Source of the DNA: Verrucosispora sp. WMMD573
GTDB lineage: Bacteria > Actinomycetota > Actinomycetes > Mycobacteriales > Micromonosporaceae
Length of the DNA: 64,000 nucleotides
Direction: 5' to 3'
NCBI RefSeq assembly: GCF_027497175.1
Contig: NZ_CP114901.1
Location: 1,736,001 to 1,800,000, forward strand
Positions 42,951-51,693 of the stretch are shown here, in pieces (the stretch's first letter is position 1; every line of letters starts with the position of its first letter). A program made the position numbers and the translations under genes. The notes under the pieces are model-generated. The model did no database searches. It saw nothing but the letters and a program-made list of their open reading frames with translations, and was not told the DNA's origin.

Positions 42951-43960
42951 CCGTCGAACCGGTCGCCGACCGGGGCACCTGGTTCCGGGTGGAGAACGGC
43001 AGCGCCGGTAGCGCCGTGCGACGGGCCGCCGAGCGGCTGGGCAGCCAGTTGGGCCTGCCCGCCGGGCGGATCGCCGACCTGGCCATCGTGGCCGCCGAAC
43101 TGACCAGCAACCTCATCAAGCACGCCGACGACGGGTTGCTGCTGCTCCGCCCGGTACGCCGGGAGCTGGACGCCGGCGTGGAGATGATCGCGGTCGACAA
43201 CGGACCGGGCATGGTCGATCTCGCCGACTCCGCCCGCGACGGACACTCCACCGCCGGGACGCTCGGCATCGGTCTCGGCGCGATAGTCCGGCAGGCGAGC
43301 TGGTTCGACGCGTACTCGCGGCCGGGCCGGGGGACGGTGATCGCCGTACGGGTCTTCGCCGCCCCGGACACCGCAGCATCCTGGGTCGGTGGGCTGACCC
43401 GACCGTTGACCGGGGAGACGGTCAGCGGGGACGGTTATGCGTTCCGCGTCGTGGACGATCGCCGTCAGGTGTTGGTCAGCGACGGTCTGGGGCACGGGCC
43501 GCTGGCTGCGGCGGCCACCGATGCGGCGCTCGCCGCATTTCGGAACGCCCCGGCGGCGTCGCCGGCTGAGGTGGTCGGTCACCTGCACCGGGCGATGTCG
43601 CACACCCGCGGTGCGGCCCTCGCCGTGGCCGAGCCGGACCCGGCGGCCGGCGTGCTGCGGTACGCCGGGCTCGGCAACATCACCGGCGTCGTGGCCACCG
43701 GTGACGGTCGGCGTCGCGGTCTGGTCTCCCTGCCCGGCATCGCCGGGCACCAACGACCGGTGATCCGGCAGTACGACTATCCCTTCGAGGCGGACAGCCT
43801 GCTGGTCATGCACACCGACGGCGTGGTCGACAGGTGGCAGCTCGCCGACTACCCGGGTCTGACCGGGCGGGCGCCCCTGGTGGTGGCCGCCACCCTGCTG
43901 CGTGACGCCGGCATCCGGCGCGACGACGCCGGGGTGCTGGTGGCGAGGCTCTGGTCATGA
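42947..43960 (+). CDS. GHKL ATPase fused to SpoIIE/RsbX-like phosphatase
   Basis: 337 residues. Residues 1-130 are a second RsbT/RsbW-like ATPase (AIVAAELTSNLIKHADDG, DNGPGMVD, GTLGIGLGAI). Residues about 140-337 are a PP2C/SpoIIE-type phosphatase (VLVSDGLGHGPLAAAATDAAL, YAGLGNITGVV, LLVMHTDGVVDRW) like RsbX, which resets the stressosome. GTG 42947 overlaps the rsbT stop; GTG 42938 is an alternative. The fusion joins a kinase fold and a phosphatase in one chain. Confidence 0.87.
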   Translation: MTVEPVADRGTWFRVENGSAGSAVRRAAERLGSQLGLPAGRIADLAIVAAELTSNLIKHADDGLLLLRPVRRELDAGVEMIAVDNGPGMVDLADSARDGHSTAGTLGIGLGAIVRQASWFDAYSRPGRGTVIAVRVFAAPDTAASWVGGLTRPLTGETVSGDGYAFRVVDDRRQVLVSDGLGHGPLAAAATDAALAAFRNAPAASPAEVVGHLHRAMSHTRGAALAVAEPDPAAGVLRYAGLGNITGVVATGDGRRRGLVSLPGIAGHQRPVIRQYDYPFEADSLLVMHTDGVVDRWQLADYPGLTGRAPLVVAATLLRDAGIRRDDAGVLVARLWS

Positions 43961-45306
43961 CCACGACACCGTTGCTACAGATGACCCTGCGGGTGGAGCA
44001 GGACATCTTCGTGGTCCGCCAGCGCGGCCGGGAGGTCGCCGCAGCGGTCGGCCTGGAGCATCAGGACCAGGTCCGGATCGCCACCGCGTTGAGCGAGGTC
44101 GCTCGTGACCTGCTGCGGGCGGCCGGCGGTGCCGACGTGGTGTTCGCCGTTGCCGACACGCCGGACGGGCGTGGTCACCTGCGTGTCGATCTCACTCCGG
44201 TGGCACCCCTGCCAGGTGGGCGGTACGAGCCGGAGTCGGGCGCGGTGGCACGCCTGGTGGACACATTGAGCGTGCTGACGGTCGAGCGGGATACGGTCGT
44301 CAGGATGTCACGACGGGTTCCGACAACCGCCCGGACGCTCACCCCCGAGCGTCTGGCGGAGTTGCGCGCCCAGCTCGGCGAGAGCGTCCCGGGCACCGCC
44401 GAGGAGGAACTCGCCACCCAGAACCTTCAATTGATCAACGCTTTGGACGAGGTACGCAACCAGCGCGACGAGCTGGCCCGGCTCAACGAGGAGCTGGAGC
44501 AGACCAACCGGGGCGTGATGGCGCTCTACCAGCAGCTCACCGACGAGTTGGAGGCGACCAACCAGGGCGTGGTGGCCCTCTACGCGGAGCTGGACGAGAA
44601 GTCGGCGCAGCTGAGGGCGGCGAGCGAGTCCAAAAGCCGTTTCCTGGCCAACGTCAGCCACGAGCTGCGGGCACCGGTGACCGCGATCATCGGGCTGGCC
44701 CGCCTGCTCGGCGACTCGGCGTCCGACCCGCTCACCACCGAGCAGGAACGCCAGGTCGGCCTCATCCGTGCCTCGGCGTCGGATCTACTCACGCTGGTCA
44801 ACGAGCTGCTCGACCTGGCCAAGGCGGAGTCGGGCCGGATCGAGCCGGAGTGGGCCGAGGTGGACCTGCGGGTCGTCTTCGGCCAGTTGCGCGGCACGCT
44901 GCGGGCGTTGCCCACTGCCGACGGGGTCGAACTCCTGGTCGAGGAGCCGGCCCCGCCGGCCACGGTACGCACCGACGAGGTGCTGCTGGCTCAGGTGCTG
45001 CGCAACCTGCTGCACAACGCGCTGAAGTTCACCACCGAGGGCGAGGTCCGGTTGCGGGCGGAGCGGCACGGTGACGGCTGGCGGCTGATCGTCTCCGACA
45101 CCGGGCCGGGCATCCCGCCGGAGCTGCACGACCGGGTGTTCGAGGAGTTCTACCAGGCGCCCGGCCCGACCCGGGTCGGCGGTACCGGCCTCGGCCTGCC
45201 GTACGCCCGGCGGCTGGTGAACCTGCTCGGCGGCACTCTCGACCTGGCCAGCGAGCCGGGTCGCGGCAGCACCTTCACGGTGCGGCTGCCCACGGACGGG
45301 ACGTGA
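43957..45306 (+). CDS. Histidine kinase with N-terminal RsbW-like domain and coiled coil
   Basis: 449 residues. Residues 1-100 resemble a degenerate switch-kinase domain (ATALSEVARDLLRAAGGADV). A coiled coil follows (LINALDEVRNQRDELARLNEELEQTNRG). Then HisKA with the phospho-His in FLANVSHELRAPVTA and HATPase (NLLHNALKFTT, DTGPGIP, GGTGLGLPYARRL). There is no membrane segment, so the sensor is soluble. It overlaps the preceding gene by ATGA and probably signals to the response regulator encoded 1 bp downstream. Confidence 0.9.
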   Translation: MTTTPLLQMTLRVEQDIFVVRQRGREVAAAVGLEHQDQVRIATALSEVARDLLRAAGGADVVFAVADTPDGRGHLRVDLTPVAPLPGGRYEPESGAVARLVDTLSVLTVERDTVVRMSRRVPTTARTLTPERLAELRAQLGESVPGTAEEELATQNLQLINALDEVRNQRDELARLNEELEQTNRGVMALYQQLTDELEATNQGVVALYAELDEKSAQLRAASESKSRFLANVSHELRAPVTAIIGLARLLGDSASDPLTTEQERQVGLIRASASDLLTLVNELLDLAKAESGRIEPEWAEVDLRVVFGQLRGTLRALPTADGVELLVEEPAPPATVRTDEVLLAQVLRNLLHNALKFTTEGEVRLRAERHGDGWRLIVSDTGPGIPPELHDRVFEEFYQAPGPTRVGGTGLGLPYARRLVNLLGGTLDLASEPGRGSTFTVRLPTDGT

Positions 45307-45307
45307 C

Positions 45308-46843
45308 GTGGACGGCGCGGCGACAGTGCTGGTGGTTGACGACAGTCGGACCAAGCGCTACCTCCTGGTGAACTGGCTGACCCGGGCCGGCTTCACGGTG
45401 CTGGAGGCGGAGACGGGTGGCGAGGCGCTCAGCCGGGTCGGGGTGGACCCGATCGACCTGGTCGTGCTCGACGTCCGGCTGCCGGACCTCAGCGGCTTCG
45501 AGGTGTGCGAGCGGATCAAGTCGGCGCACCCGGCGTTGCCGGTGATCCACGTGTCCGCGCACGCGGTCGACACGAACGACCGGACCCAGGGCCTGACCCG
45601 AGGCGCGGACGCCTACCTGGCCGAGCCGATCGAGCCGGAGGAACTCGTCGCGACCACCCAGTCGGTGTTGCGGTACTACCAGGCCCGGCAGCGGGCCGAG
45701 CTGCTCGCCGAGCGGCTCACCGGGCTGGCGGACACGAGCGTCGCGGTGCACGCCGCGCCGAGCTTCACCAAGCTGCTGCAGGCGGCCGCGTCCGGCGCCG
45801 CAAGAATCTTCAAGAGCCCCGCCGCGGTGATCGCCGAGACCTTCGACGGGGACTGCCTCGCCGGGGTCTGCGCCGGGCCCGGTGCCGTACCCCGCGTCGT
45901 GCCCTGGGTCGTCGACGACACCGGGGTGCCGACCGGTGCCACAGTCGTGGTGCAGGAGCCGGACGGCTGGTCGCTTGTCGACTGGCCGGCCGGCGACACC
46001 GTCACCGTCGCCGCCGCCCGGCTGCGCGAGGACCGCGCGCCGCTCTACGTCGTGGTGCCCACCGCGACGCAGACCGCCCGTACCCCGGTGCTGGTCCAGC
46101 TCGCCCAGGCGGTGGCCTCCGCCGTGGAGGCGCAACGCTCCTTCGACGAGGAACACCGGATCGCGGTGACGCTGCAACGCAGCCTGCTGCCCCGGCAGAT
46201 CCCGCAGATCACCGGCCTCGACCTGGCCGTGCGCTACGAGCCGGCCAGCGCCCGGACCGAGGTGGGCGGCGACTTCTACGAGCTGGTGATGCTCGACGGT
46301 CACCTGCTGTTGGCCATCGGCGACGTGGCCGGTCATTCCCTGCACGCCGCAACCATCATGGCCGAGCTGCGGCACGCGCTGCGGGCGTACGCGGTGGAGG
46401 GGCACCAGCCGGGCGAGATCCTGCACCGGGTGAACGAGCTGATGCGTACGCTGCTGCCCAGCGAGCTGGCGACGATCTGCGTGCTGCTGCTGGAGCCGAC
46501 CACCGGTCACATCCGGCTGGCCAGCGCCGGCCACCTACCCCCGTTGATCATTCAGGACGGCAAGGTGGAGTACGTGCAGCATGCCGCGCCGCTGCTCGGG
46601 GTGCGTGCGCCCCGCCCCGCCGATCTGGAGTTCGTGCTGCCGGCCGGGGCGACGATGGTCTTCTACACCGATGGCCTGATCGAACGACGGGACGCGACGA
46701 TCGACGAGGGACTGTCCGCCCTCGCGGCGTGTGCCGCCCAGGTCGACGACGACCTCGACCGGTACTGCGAACGGCTACTCGTCGAACTGGCTCCGGACGA
46801 GATCCAGGACGACGTCGCCGTGGTCGTCCTCCGTCGCCGCTGA
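45308..46843 (+). CDS. Response regulator with SpoIIE-type PP2C output
   Basis: 511 residues. The receiver domain has Asp in VVLDVRLPD and Lys replaced at the usual position (YLAEPIEP instead of YLxKP). A GAF-like middle region follows. The output PP2C domain has EVGGDFYELV, AIGDVAGHSLHAA, LASAGHLPPL and VFYTDGLIERR. It would dephosphorylate a STAS antagonist such as the one at 40743. GTG 45308 follows the kinase stop by 1 bp. It ends the stressosome-like operon. Confidence 0.9.
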   Translation: MDGAATVLVVDDSRTKRYLLVNWLTRAGFTVLEAETGGEALSRVGVDPIDLVVLDVRLPDLSGFEVCERIKSAHPALPVIHVSAHAVDTNDRTQGLTRGADAYLAEPIEPEELVATTQSVLRYYQARQRAELLAERLTGLADTSVAVHAAPSFTKLLQAAASGAARIFKSPAAVIAETFDGDCLAGVCAGPGAVPRVVPWVVDDTGVPTGATVVVQEPDGWSLVDWPAGDTVTVAAARLREDRAPLYVVVPTATQTARTPVLVQLAQAVASAVEAQRSFDEEHRIAVTLQRSLLPRQIPQITGLDLAVRYEPASARTEVGGDFYELVMLDGHLLLAIGDVAGHSLHAATIMAELRHALRAYAVEGHQPGEILHRVNELMRTLLPSELATICVLLLEPTTGHIRLASAGHLPPLIIQDGKVEYVQHAAPLLGVRAPRPADLEFVLPAGATMVFYTDGLIERRDATIDEGLSALAACAAQVDDDLDRYCERLLVELAPDEIQDDVAVVVLRRR

Positions 46844-46875
46844 GGTGCGACGCCCTCGGTGGCGAGTGGCCCTTC

Positions 46876-47661
46876 CTAACGTCGACTCTGGGCGTACGCG
46901 GCGGGGGAGACGCCGGTCGTCGCGGTGAAGTCGCGTATCAGGTGAGCCTGATCGCTGTAGCCGAGTTCGGCGGCGAGCCCGGCCCAGTCGAGCGGCCCGT
47001 CCGCCGCCCGCTCGATCGCCTCGTGCAGTCGGTAGCGGCGGATCACCCACTTGGGACCGATCCCGACGTGGGTGAGGAAGAGCCGCTGCAACCGGCGGAC
47101 GGAGACGCCGTGCTCGCGGGCGAACTCGTCGACCCGGCGTACGTTCCGGTCGGTCCGGATCGTCTCGACCAGGCGCATCACCTCGTCGTTGACGGGATCT
47201 GCTCGGGGTGCCCAGCCGGTCAGCAAGATGTCCAGCGCCTGGCAACGTTCGGTGTCCGTACCGGCGCAGACCATGTGATCGGGTGCGGTACCGGGGAGCG
47301 GCTGCCGTCGGCCGGTCAGCTCGGCGACCGACCGCCGCCAGAACGGATGGAACCCGCCGGGCCGGAACTGCACCCCGCTGACCCGCCCGGAGCCGGTCAG
47401 AGTGATCGAGAAGAGTTCGGTGCCGACGCCGGCCACCTCCGCGCGCTCCGGGCCGTCACCGTCGCGCTGGAACACCACGTTGACCGCCGGATGCGGGACG
47501 ATCCGCTGCTCGAACGGTTCGGTGAGGTCCCAGTCGATCAGCCAGTAGTGCTCCACCCAGTGGCGCAACGGAACCGCGGGCGGGTGCCGTCGGAACCGCA
47601 CCCGCCGCTGCAACCGGGCCGGGTCGAGGATGCCCCGGTAATCTGCGCGCGGCTGTCGCAT
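46876..47661 (-). CDS. AraC-family transcriptional regulator
   Basis: 261 residues from ATG 47661. The N-terminal part (VPLRHWVEHYWLIDWDL...FRPGGFHPFWRRSVAELTGR) is a DUF6597-like sensor. The C-terminal part has two helix-turn-helices (VRRLQRLFLTHVGIGPKWVIRRYRLHEA and YSDQAHLIRDFTATTGVSP). An upstream ATG at 47700 would overlap the divergent gene at 47693 and is less likely. It probably regulates itself or the DinB-like gene. Confidence 0.9.
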   Translation of the reverse strand: MRQPRADYRGILDPARLQRRVRFRRHPPAVPLRHWVEHYWLIDWDLTEPFEQRIVPHPAVNVVFQRDGDGPERAEVAGVGTELFSITLTGSGRVSGVQFRPGGFHPFWRRSVAELTGRRQPLPGTAPDHMVCAGTDTERCQALDILLTGWAPRADPVNDEVMRLVETIRTDRNVRRVDEFAREHGVSVRRLQRLFLTHVGIGPKWVIRRYRLHEAIERAADGPLDWAGLAAELGYSDQAHLIRDFTATTGVSPAAYAQSRR

Positions 47662-47692
47662 TCGTTCAAGACCACCCTCATACGCTGGCCCT

Positions 47693-48265
47693 ATGGCCAC
47701 TCACACTAGCGACCTGCTGGCGGCTGCGGCACCGCGAACCGTGGCGGTGGTTCGGCAGATCACCGATGACCAGCTCGACCTGCCGACTCCCTGTCGGGAC
47801 TATCGCGTCCGTGACCTGATCAACCATCTGTACGAGGTGGTGGTCAACTTCCAGACCCTCGCCCGTCGCTCGCCGGTGACCTGGGCCGACAAGCCCGACT
47901 ACCTCACCGAGGGCTGGCGGGACCGGTTCGAGGCCGAGACCCGCCGACTGGTCGAGGCGTGGTCGGACCCGGCCAGCGAGCAGGGCGTCTCGCCGGGGAT
48001 GGGGATGCCTCAGCAGGTGGTGGGTGGGATGGCGCTGCTGGACCTGACAGTGCACGGCTGGGACCTCGCGGTCGCCACAGGTCAGCCGTACGGTGCGGCG
48101 GCCGAGGTGCTGCCCGCGCTGCACGAGTTGGCCCGCCAGCTCGGTCCGACGGCGCGGCAGACAGGCGTGTTCGCCGAGGCGGTGCCGGTCGAGGCTGGCC
48201 CGCCGGACCTGCCTCGGCTGCTCGGCATGACCGGCCGCGACCCGGCCTGGTCCCCGGTCGGCTGA
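47693..48265 (+). CDS. TIGR03086 / mycothiol-dependent DinB-like protein
   Basis: 190 residues of the maleylpyruvate isomerase N-terminal/DinB superfamily. The N-terminal ITDDQLDLPTPCRDYRVRDLINHL and the MALLDLTVHGWDLAVATGQ block carry the metal-binding His residues of the fold (near 66 and 119). Such proteins use mycothiol in actinobacteria. Substrate unknown. ATG 47693. Confidence 0.88.
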   Translation: MATHTSDLLAAAAPRTVAVVRQITDDQLDLPTPCRDYRVRDLINHLYEVVVNFQTLARRSPVTWADKPDYLTEGWRDRFEAETRRLVEAWSDPASEQGVSPGMGMPQQVVGGMALLDLTVHGWDLAVATGQPYGAAAEVLPALHELARQLGPTARQTGVFAEAVPVEAGPPDLPRLLGMTGRDPAWSPVG

Positions 48266-48293
48266 CCGGCGACCCGCCGGTAGCCACCTTGAC

Positions 48294-48320
48294 GCCACTA
48301 TTCACTCAGTGAATAGTGGC
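48294..48320. promoter_or_regulatory. 27-bp perfect palindrome at PadR start
   Basis: GCCACTATTCACT (48294-48306) and AGTGAATAGTGGC (48308-48320) are exact inverted repeats around one central base. It lies directly before and partly over the possible PadR start codons. It is AT-rich against the context and is the likely PadR operator. Confidence 0.78.
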
Positions 48321-48323
48321 GTG

Positions 48324-48860
48324 GTGTCCACACCGCACCTGCTGTTGGGTCTGCTCGCCGCCGGCACCATGCACGGTTACGAGTTGAAGCGGGCCCACGA
48401 CACGCGGCTGCCGCAGGCCCGCCCGTTGGCGTTCGGGCAGGTCTACGCCACGCTGGGTCGGCTGCTGCGGGACGGGTTGGTGGCGCCCACCGGCCCGGAG
48501 CGCCTTGCCGGCCCGGACCGGACGGCGTACACGCTCACCGAGCAGGGGCGGGCCACGCTGGACCGGTGGCTCAGCAGCGTCGAGCCGCCGATGCCGTACG
48601 TGAACAGTCCGCTGTTCGCGAAGGTCGTGGTGGCGTTGCTGGTGGCCGACGTGGACCGGGCGCGGTCGTACCTCGTCGCGCAGCGGCGCGCGCACACCGA
48701 GCGGCTGCGTGAGCTGACCGCGCTGAAGACGGCCCCGTCGGCCAGCGTCGACGACGTCGTGGCGGCCGACTTCGCCATCGCCCATCTCGACGCCGACCTG
48801 CGGTGGTTGCACACCACCCTGGACCGGGTCGCCGACTGGCACCGGGAGGTGCACTCGTGA
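48324..48860 (+). CDS. PadR-family regulator (long form)
   Basis: 178 residues. The PadR winged helix (LLGLLAAGTMHGYELKRAHD, FGQVYATLGRLLRDGLV) is followed by the C-terminal four-helix part (SPLFAKVVVALLVADVDRARSYLVAQRRAHTERL). The start may be GTG 48309, 48321 or 48324; the last gives STPHLLLGLL as in relatives. No good ribosome site is seen, so the message may be leaderless from a promoter overlapping the palindrome. It overlaps the ABC gene by GTGA and probably represses the whole operon. Confidence 0.9.
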   Translation: MSTPHLLLGLLAAGTMHGYELKRAHDTRLPQARPLAFGQVYATLGRLLRDGLVAPTGPERLAGPDRTAYTLTEQGRATLDRWLSSVEPPMPYVNSPLFAKVVVALLVADVDRARSYLVAQRRAHTERLRELTALKTAPSASVDDVVAADFAIAHLDADLRWLHTTLDRVADWHREVHS

Positions 48861-49558
48861 CGCTACTTCAGGCTCGCGGTCTGGTGAAGTCGTACGGACC
48901 CACACCCGCACTGCGGGGCATCACCCTCGGCATCGACGAGGGGGAGATCGTCGCGGTGACCGGGCCGAGCGGCTGCGGCAAGTCCACCCTGCTGCACTGC
49001 CTCGCCGGCATCCTGCGGCCGGACGCCGGTGAGGTGAACTGGCGGGGGCACCGGCTGGACACCTGGTCCGAGGCGGCCCGGTCCCGGCTGCGGCGTACCG
49101 AATTCGGGGTGCTGTTCCAGTTCGGGCAGCTCGTCCCCGAGCTGACCGCGGCGGAGAACGTCGCCCTTCCGTTGTTGCTCGCCGGCACGGGGCGGCGAGC
49201 GGCACGGACAGCGGCGCTCACCTGGCTGGCACGGCTGGGTGTGGCGGAGTGCGCCGACGTGCGCCCCGGCGAGATGTCCGGCGGTCAGCAGCAGCGCTGC
49301 GCCACCGCCCGGGCACTGGTCACCGAACCACGGGTGCTCTTCGCCGACGAGCCGACCGGTGCGTTGGACACCCTCGCCGGGGAGCAGGTGCTCACCCAAC
49401 TGGTCCGGCTGGCCCGGGAGCAGCACACCAGCGTCGTCCTGGTCACCCACGAGCCACGGATCGCCGCGTACGCCGATCGTGAGGTGGTCCTGCGTGACGG
49501 CGTGATCGACCACACCGGGCTGGGCCTCGACGCGCCGCTCGCCGGCGGCTCCCGGTGA
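48857..49558 (+). CDS. ABC transporter ATP-binding protein (MacB/LolD type)
   Basis: 233 residues. Walker A GPSGCGKST, Q loop FGVLFQFGQLVPELTAAENVALP, signature MSGGQQQR, Walker B VLFADEPTGALD. This is the ATPase of an FtsX-type exporter. Coupled to PadR before it and the permease after it. Confidence 0.93.
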   Translation: MTLLQARGLVKSYGPTPALRGITLGIDEGEIVAVTGPSGCGKSTLLHCLAGILRPDAGEVNWRGHRLDTWSEAARSRLRRTEFGVLFQFGQLVPELTAAENVALPLLLAGTGRRAARTAALTWLARLGVAECADVRPGEMSGGQQQRCATARALVTEPRVLFADEPTGALDTLAGEQVLTQLVRLAREQHTSVVLVTHEPRIAAYADREVVLRDGVIDHTGLGLDAPLAGGSR

Positions 49559-50979
49559 GCCTCGCGACCCTGACCAGGCTGGCGCTCGCCGGCAACCGCA
49601 CCGACGCCGCCCGGGTGGCGTTGACCGCGCTGAGCGCCCTGCTGGCCAGCCTCGCCGGGCTCGCCGCCCTGACGGTGCTGGCCATCCCCAGGCCACCGGG
49701 TGACCCGTGGCAGCAGTCCGAGCAGTACGTCAGCGCGCTGCTGCGCGAGCCGGGGCTGCGCGGCGGGACGGCGTTCGCGCTGGTGCTGCTGACCATCCCG
49801 GTACTCGCCCTGGCCGGGCAGAGCGCCCGGCTGGGTGCGCCGGCGCGGGACCGTCGGCTTGCCGCGCTCCGGCTGGCCGGTGCGACCCCCGGCCAGGTGA
49901 CCCGGGTGGCGATGCTGGAGACCGGGCTCGCCGGCCTGGTCGGCACCCTGGTCGGACTGGCCGGCTACCTCGTCGGGCGGTCGGTGCTGCGCCGTCCCGA
50001 CGCCAACGGCCAGCTGGCCCTGCCCACGGACGTGCTGCCGCCGGTACCGGCGATGGCGATCGTGGTGCTCGGCCTGCCGCTGCTCGCCGCGGCGGCCACC
50101 CTCGTCCTGCTGCGTCGGGTCGCCACCACGCCGCTCGGCGTCATCCGCCGGGCCGGTCGCACCGGGTCGCCCCGCCCGTGGCCGGCGCTGCTCATCGGGC
50201 TCGGCGTGCTGGCGGCGACGATGGTCGAACCGATCCAGTGGGCGTTGCGGGGCGCCGCCGTCGAATGGCTGGCCCTCGTCGTGCTGCTCGGCATCTTCGG
50301 TGCGGTGATGGGGGTGATCTTCGGGACCGCTTGGATCTCGCATCTGGCCGGGCGGACGCTGCACCGTCACGCCCGGCGTCCGGCCGCCCTGCTGGCGGCC
50401 CGCCGGCTGACCGACGACCCGTGGGCCAGCAGCCGTACCTTCGCCGCCCTGCTGGCTGCTCTGATCATCGCTGGCGGCGCGGCGGCCTTCCGGGCCTCGT
50501 TCCAGCTCCGGGCCGAACTGGAACAGGAGCAGAACCGGTTGGCCGGCTTCGGTGGCGACGGCTCGCCCGACTCCTTCTATCTGAACACCATGGATCTGGT
50601 CGACCTCGCCGTGGCCGTGGCGGTCGCCATCGCCGCCACCGGTCTGCTCGTCACGCTGGTGGAGGGAATCGTCTCCCGCCGCCGGACCTACGCCGCCCTG
50701 GTGGCGACCGGCGTGCCCCGGGCCACCATCGGCACCTCGATCGCCTGGCAGATCCTGGCCCCCGTGGTGCCGGCGGTGCTCATCGCGCTCGGCGCCGGGT
50801 ACGCCATCGGTCGGCTGCTCACCGGCGACCTCAGCCAGGACGGTCGGACACCCGACGTACCGCTGGAGCAGTTGGCGGTGCAGGGTGCTGGTGCCATCGT
50901 CGCAGTGCTTGTCGTGATCGGGCTGGGACTGCTGTTCCTGCGGTCCGCCACCGAGGTGACGGAACTGCGGGCCGGCTAG
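49555..50979 (+). CDS. FtsX-like ABC permease
   Basis: 474 residues with about eight to ten membrane segments in two FtsX-type halves. The RDRRLAALRLAGATPGQVTRVAMLETGLAG block and its counterpart RRRTYAALVATGVPRATIGTSIAWQ are the repeated FtsX core. It partners the ATPase at 48857; such pairs export or detach cell-wall-active compounds. GTG 49555 overlaps the ATPase stop. Confidence 0.9.
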   Translation: MSLATLTRLALAGNRTDAARVALTALSALLASLAGLAALTVLAIPRPPGDPWQQSEQYVSALLREPGLRGGTAFALVLLTIPVLALAGQSARLGAPARDRRLAALRLAGATPGQVTRVAMLETGLAGLVGTLVGLAGYLVGRSVLRRPDANGQLALPTDVLPPVPAMAIVVLGLPLLAAAATLVLLRRVATTPLGVIRRAGRTGSPRPWPALLIGLGVLAATMVEPIQWALRGAAVEWLALVVLLGIFGAVMGVIFGTAWISHLAGRTLHRHARRPAALLAARRLTDDPWASSRTFAALLAALIIAGGAAAFRASFQLRAELEQEQNRLAGFGGDGSPDSFYLNTMDLVDLAVAVAVAIAATGLLVTLVEGIVSRRRTYAALVATGVPRATIGTSIAWQILAPVVPAVLIALGAGYAIGRLLTGDLSQDGRTPDVPLEQLAVQGAGAIVAVLVVIGLGLLFLRSATEVTELRAG

Positions 50980-51039
50980 ACCCAGCGCCGGGAACGCCGG
51001 CCGGGGCAGCACCGACGGTCCCGGGCACCGCGCTGGCGG

Positions 51040-51693
51040 TCAGGTGGGAGCGGCCCGCAGGTAGGTCAGCGTCGCCAACACCCGGCGGTTGGTGCCGTCG
51101 TCCGGCGGCAGGCCCAGCTTGGCCAGGATGTTGCCGATGTGCTTGCCGACCGCCGCCTCGGTGACGTGCAGGCGGCCGGCGATCGCCGCGTTGGACCGCC
51201 CCTCGGCGACCAGCACCAGCACCTCCCGCTCGCGGGCGGAGAGGTTGGCGAGCGGATCGCGGGGGCGGTGCAGCAACCGGCGGACCACGTCCGGATCGAC
51301 CACCGTGCCGCCGCCGACGACGGTACGCAGGTTCTCGACGAACTCGGTGACCTCGGCGACCCGGTCCTTGAGCAGGTAGCCGACCCGCCGACCGTCGGCG
51401 CTGTCGAGCAGCGCGGAGGCGTACTCGGGCTGCACGTGCTGGCTGAGCACCACCACGGCCAGATCGGGCTGCTCGGCGCGCAGCTCCACCGCCGCGCGTA
51501 GCCCGTCGTCACGATGCCGGGGCGGCATCCGGATGTCGGTCACCACCAGGTCCGGCCGGTGTGCCCGGACGGCGTCCACCAGTGCGGGGGCGGTACCGAC
51601 GGCGTCGAGCATGTCGAAGCCGAAGCGGGCGAGCAGGGCCACCAACCCCTCCCGCAGCAGCACCTCGTCCTCGGCGAGTACGACCCGGGTCAC
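51040..51693 (-). CDS. NarL/LuxR response regulator
   Basis: 217 residues. The receiver domain has the phospho-acceptor Asp in [11 protein letters not shown] and Lys in GYLLKD. The LuxR helix-turn-helix ([36 protein letters not shown]) lies at the C-terminus. GTG 51693 overlaps the stop of the kinase gene by GTGA. A likely target is the neighbouring ABC operon. Confidence 0.93.
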   Translation of the reverse strand: MTRVVLAEDEVLLREGLVALLARFGFDMLDAVGTAPALVDAVRAHRPDLVVTDIRMPPRHRDDGLRAAVELRAEQPDLAVVVLSQHVQPEYASALLDSADGRRVGYLLKDRVAEVTEFVENLRTVVGGGTVVDPDVVRRLLHRPRDPLANLSAREREVLVLVAEGRSNAAIAGRLHVTEAAVGKHIGNILAKLGLPPDDGTNRRVLATLTYLRAAPT

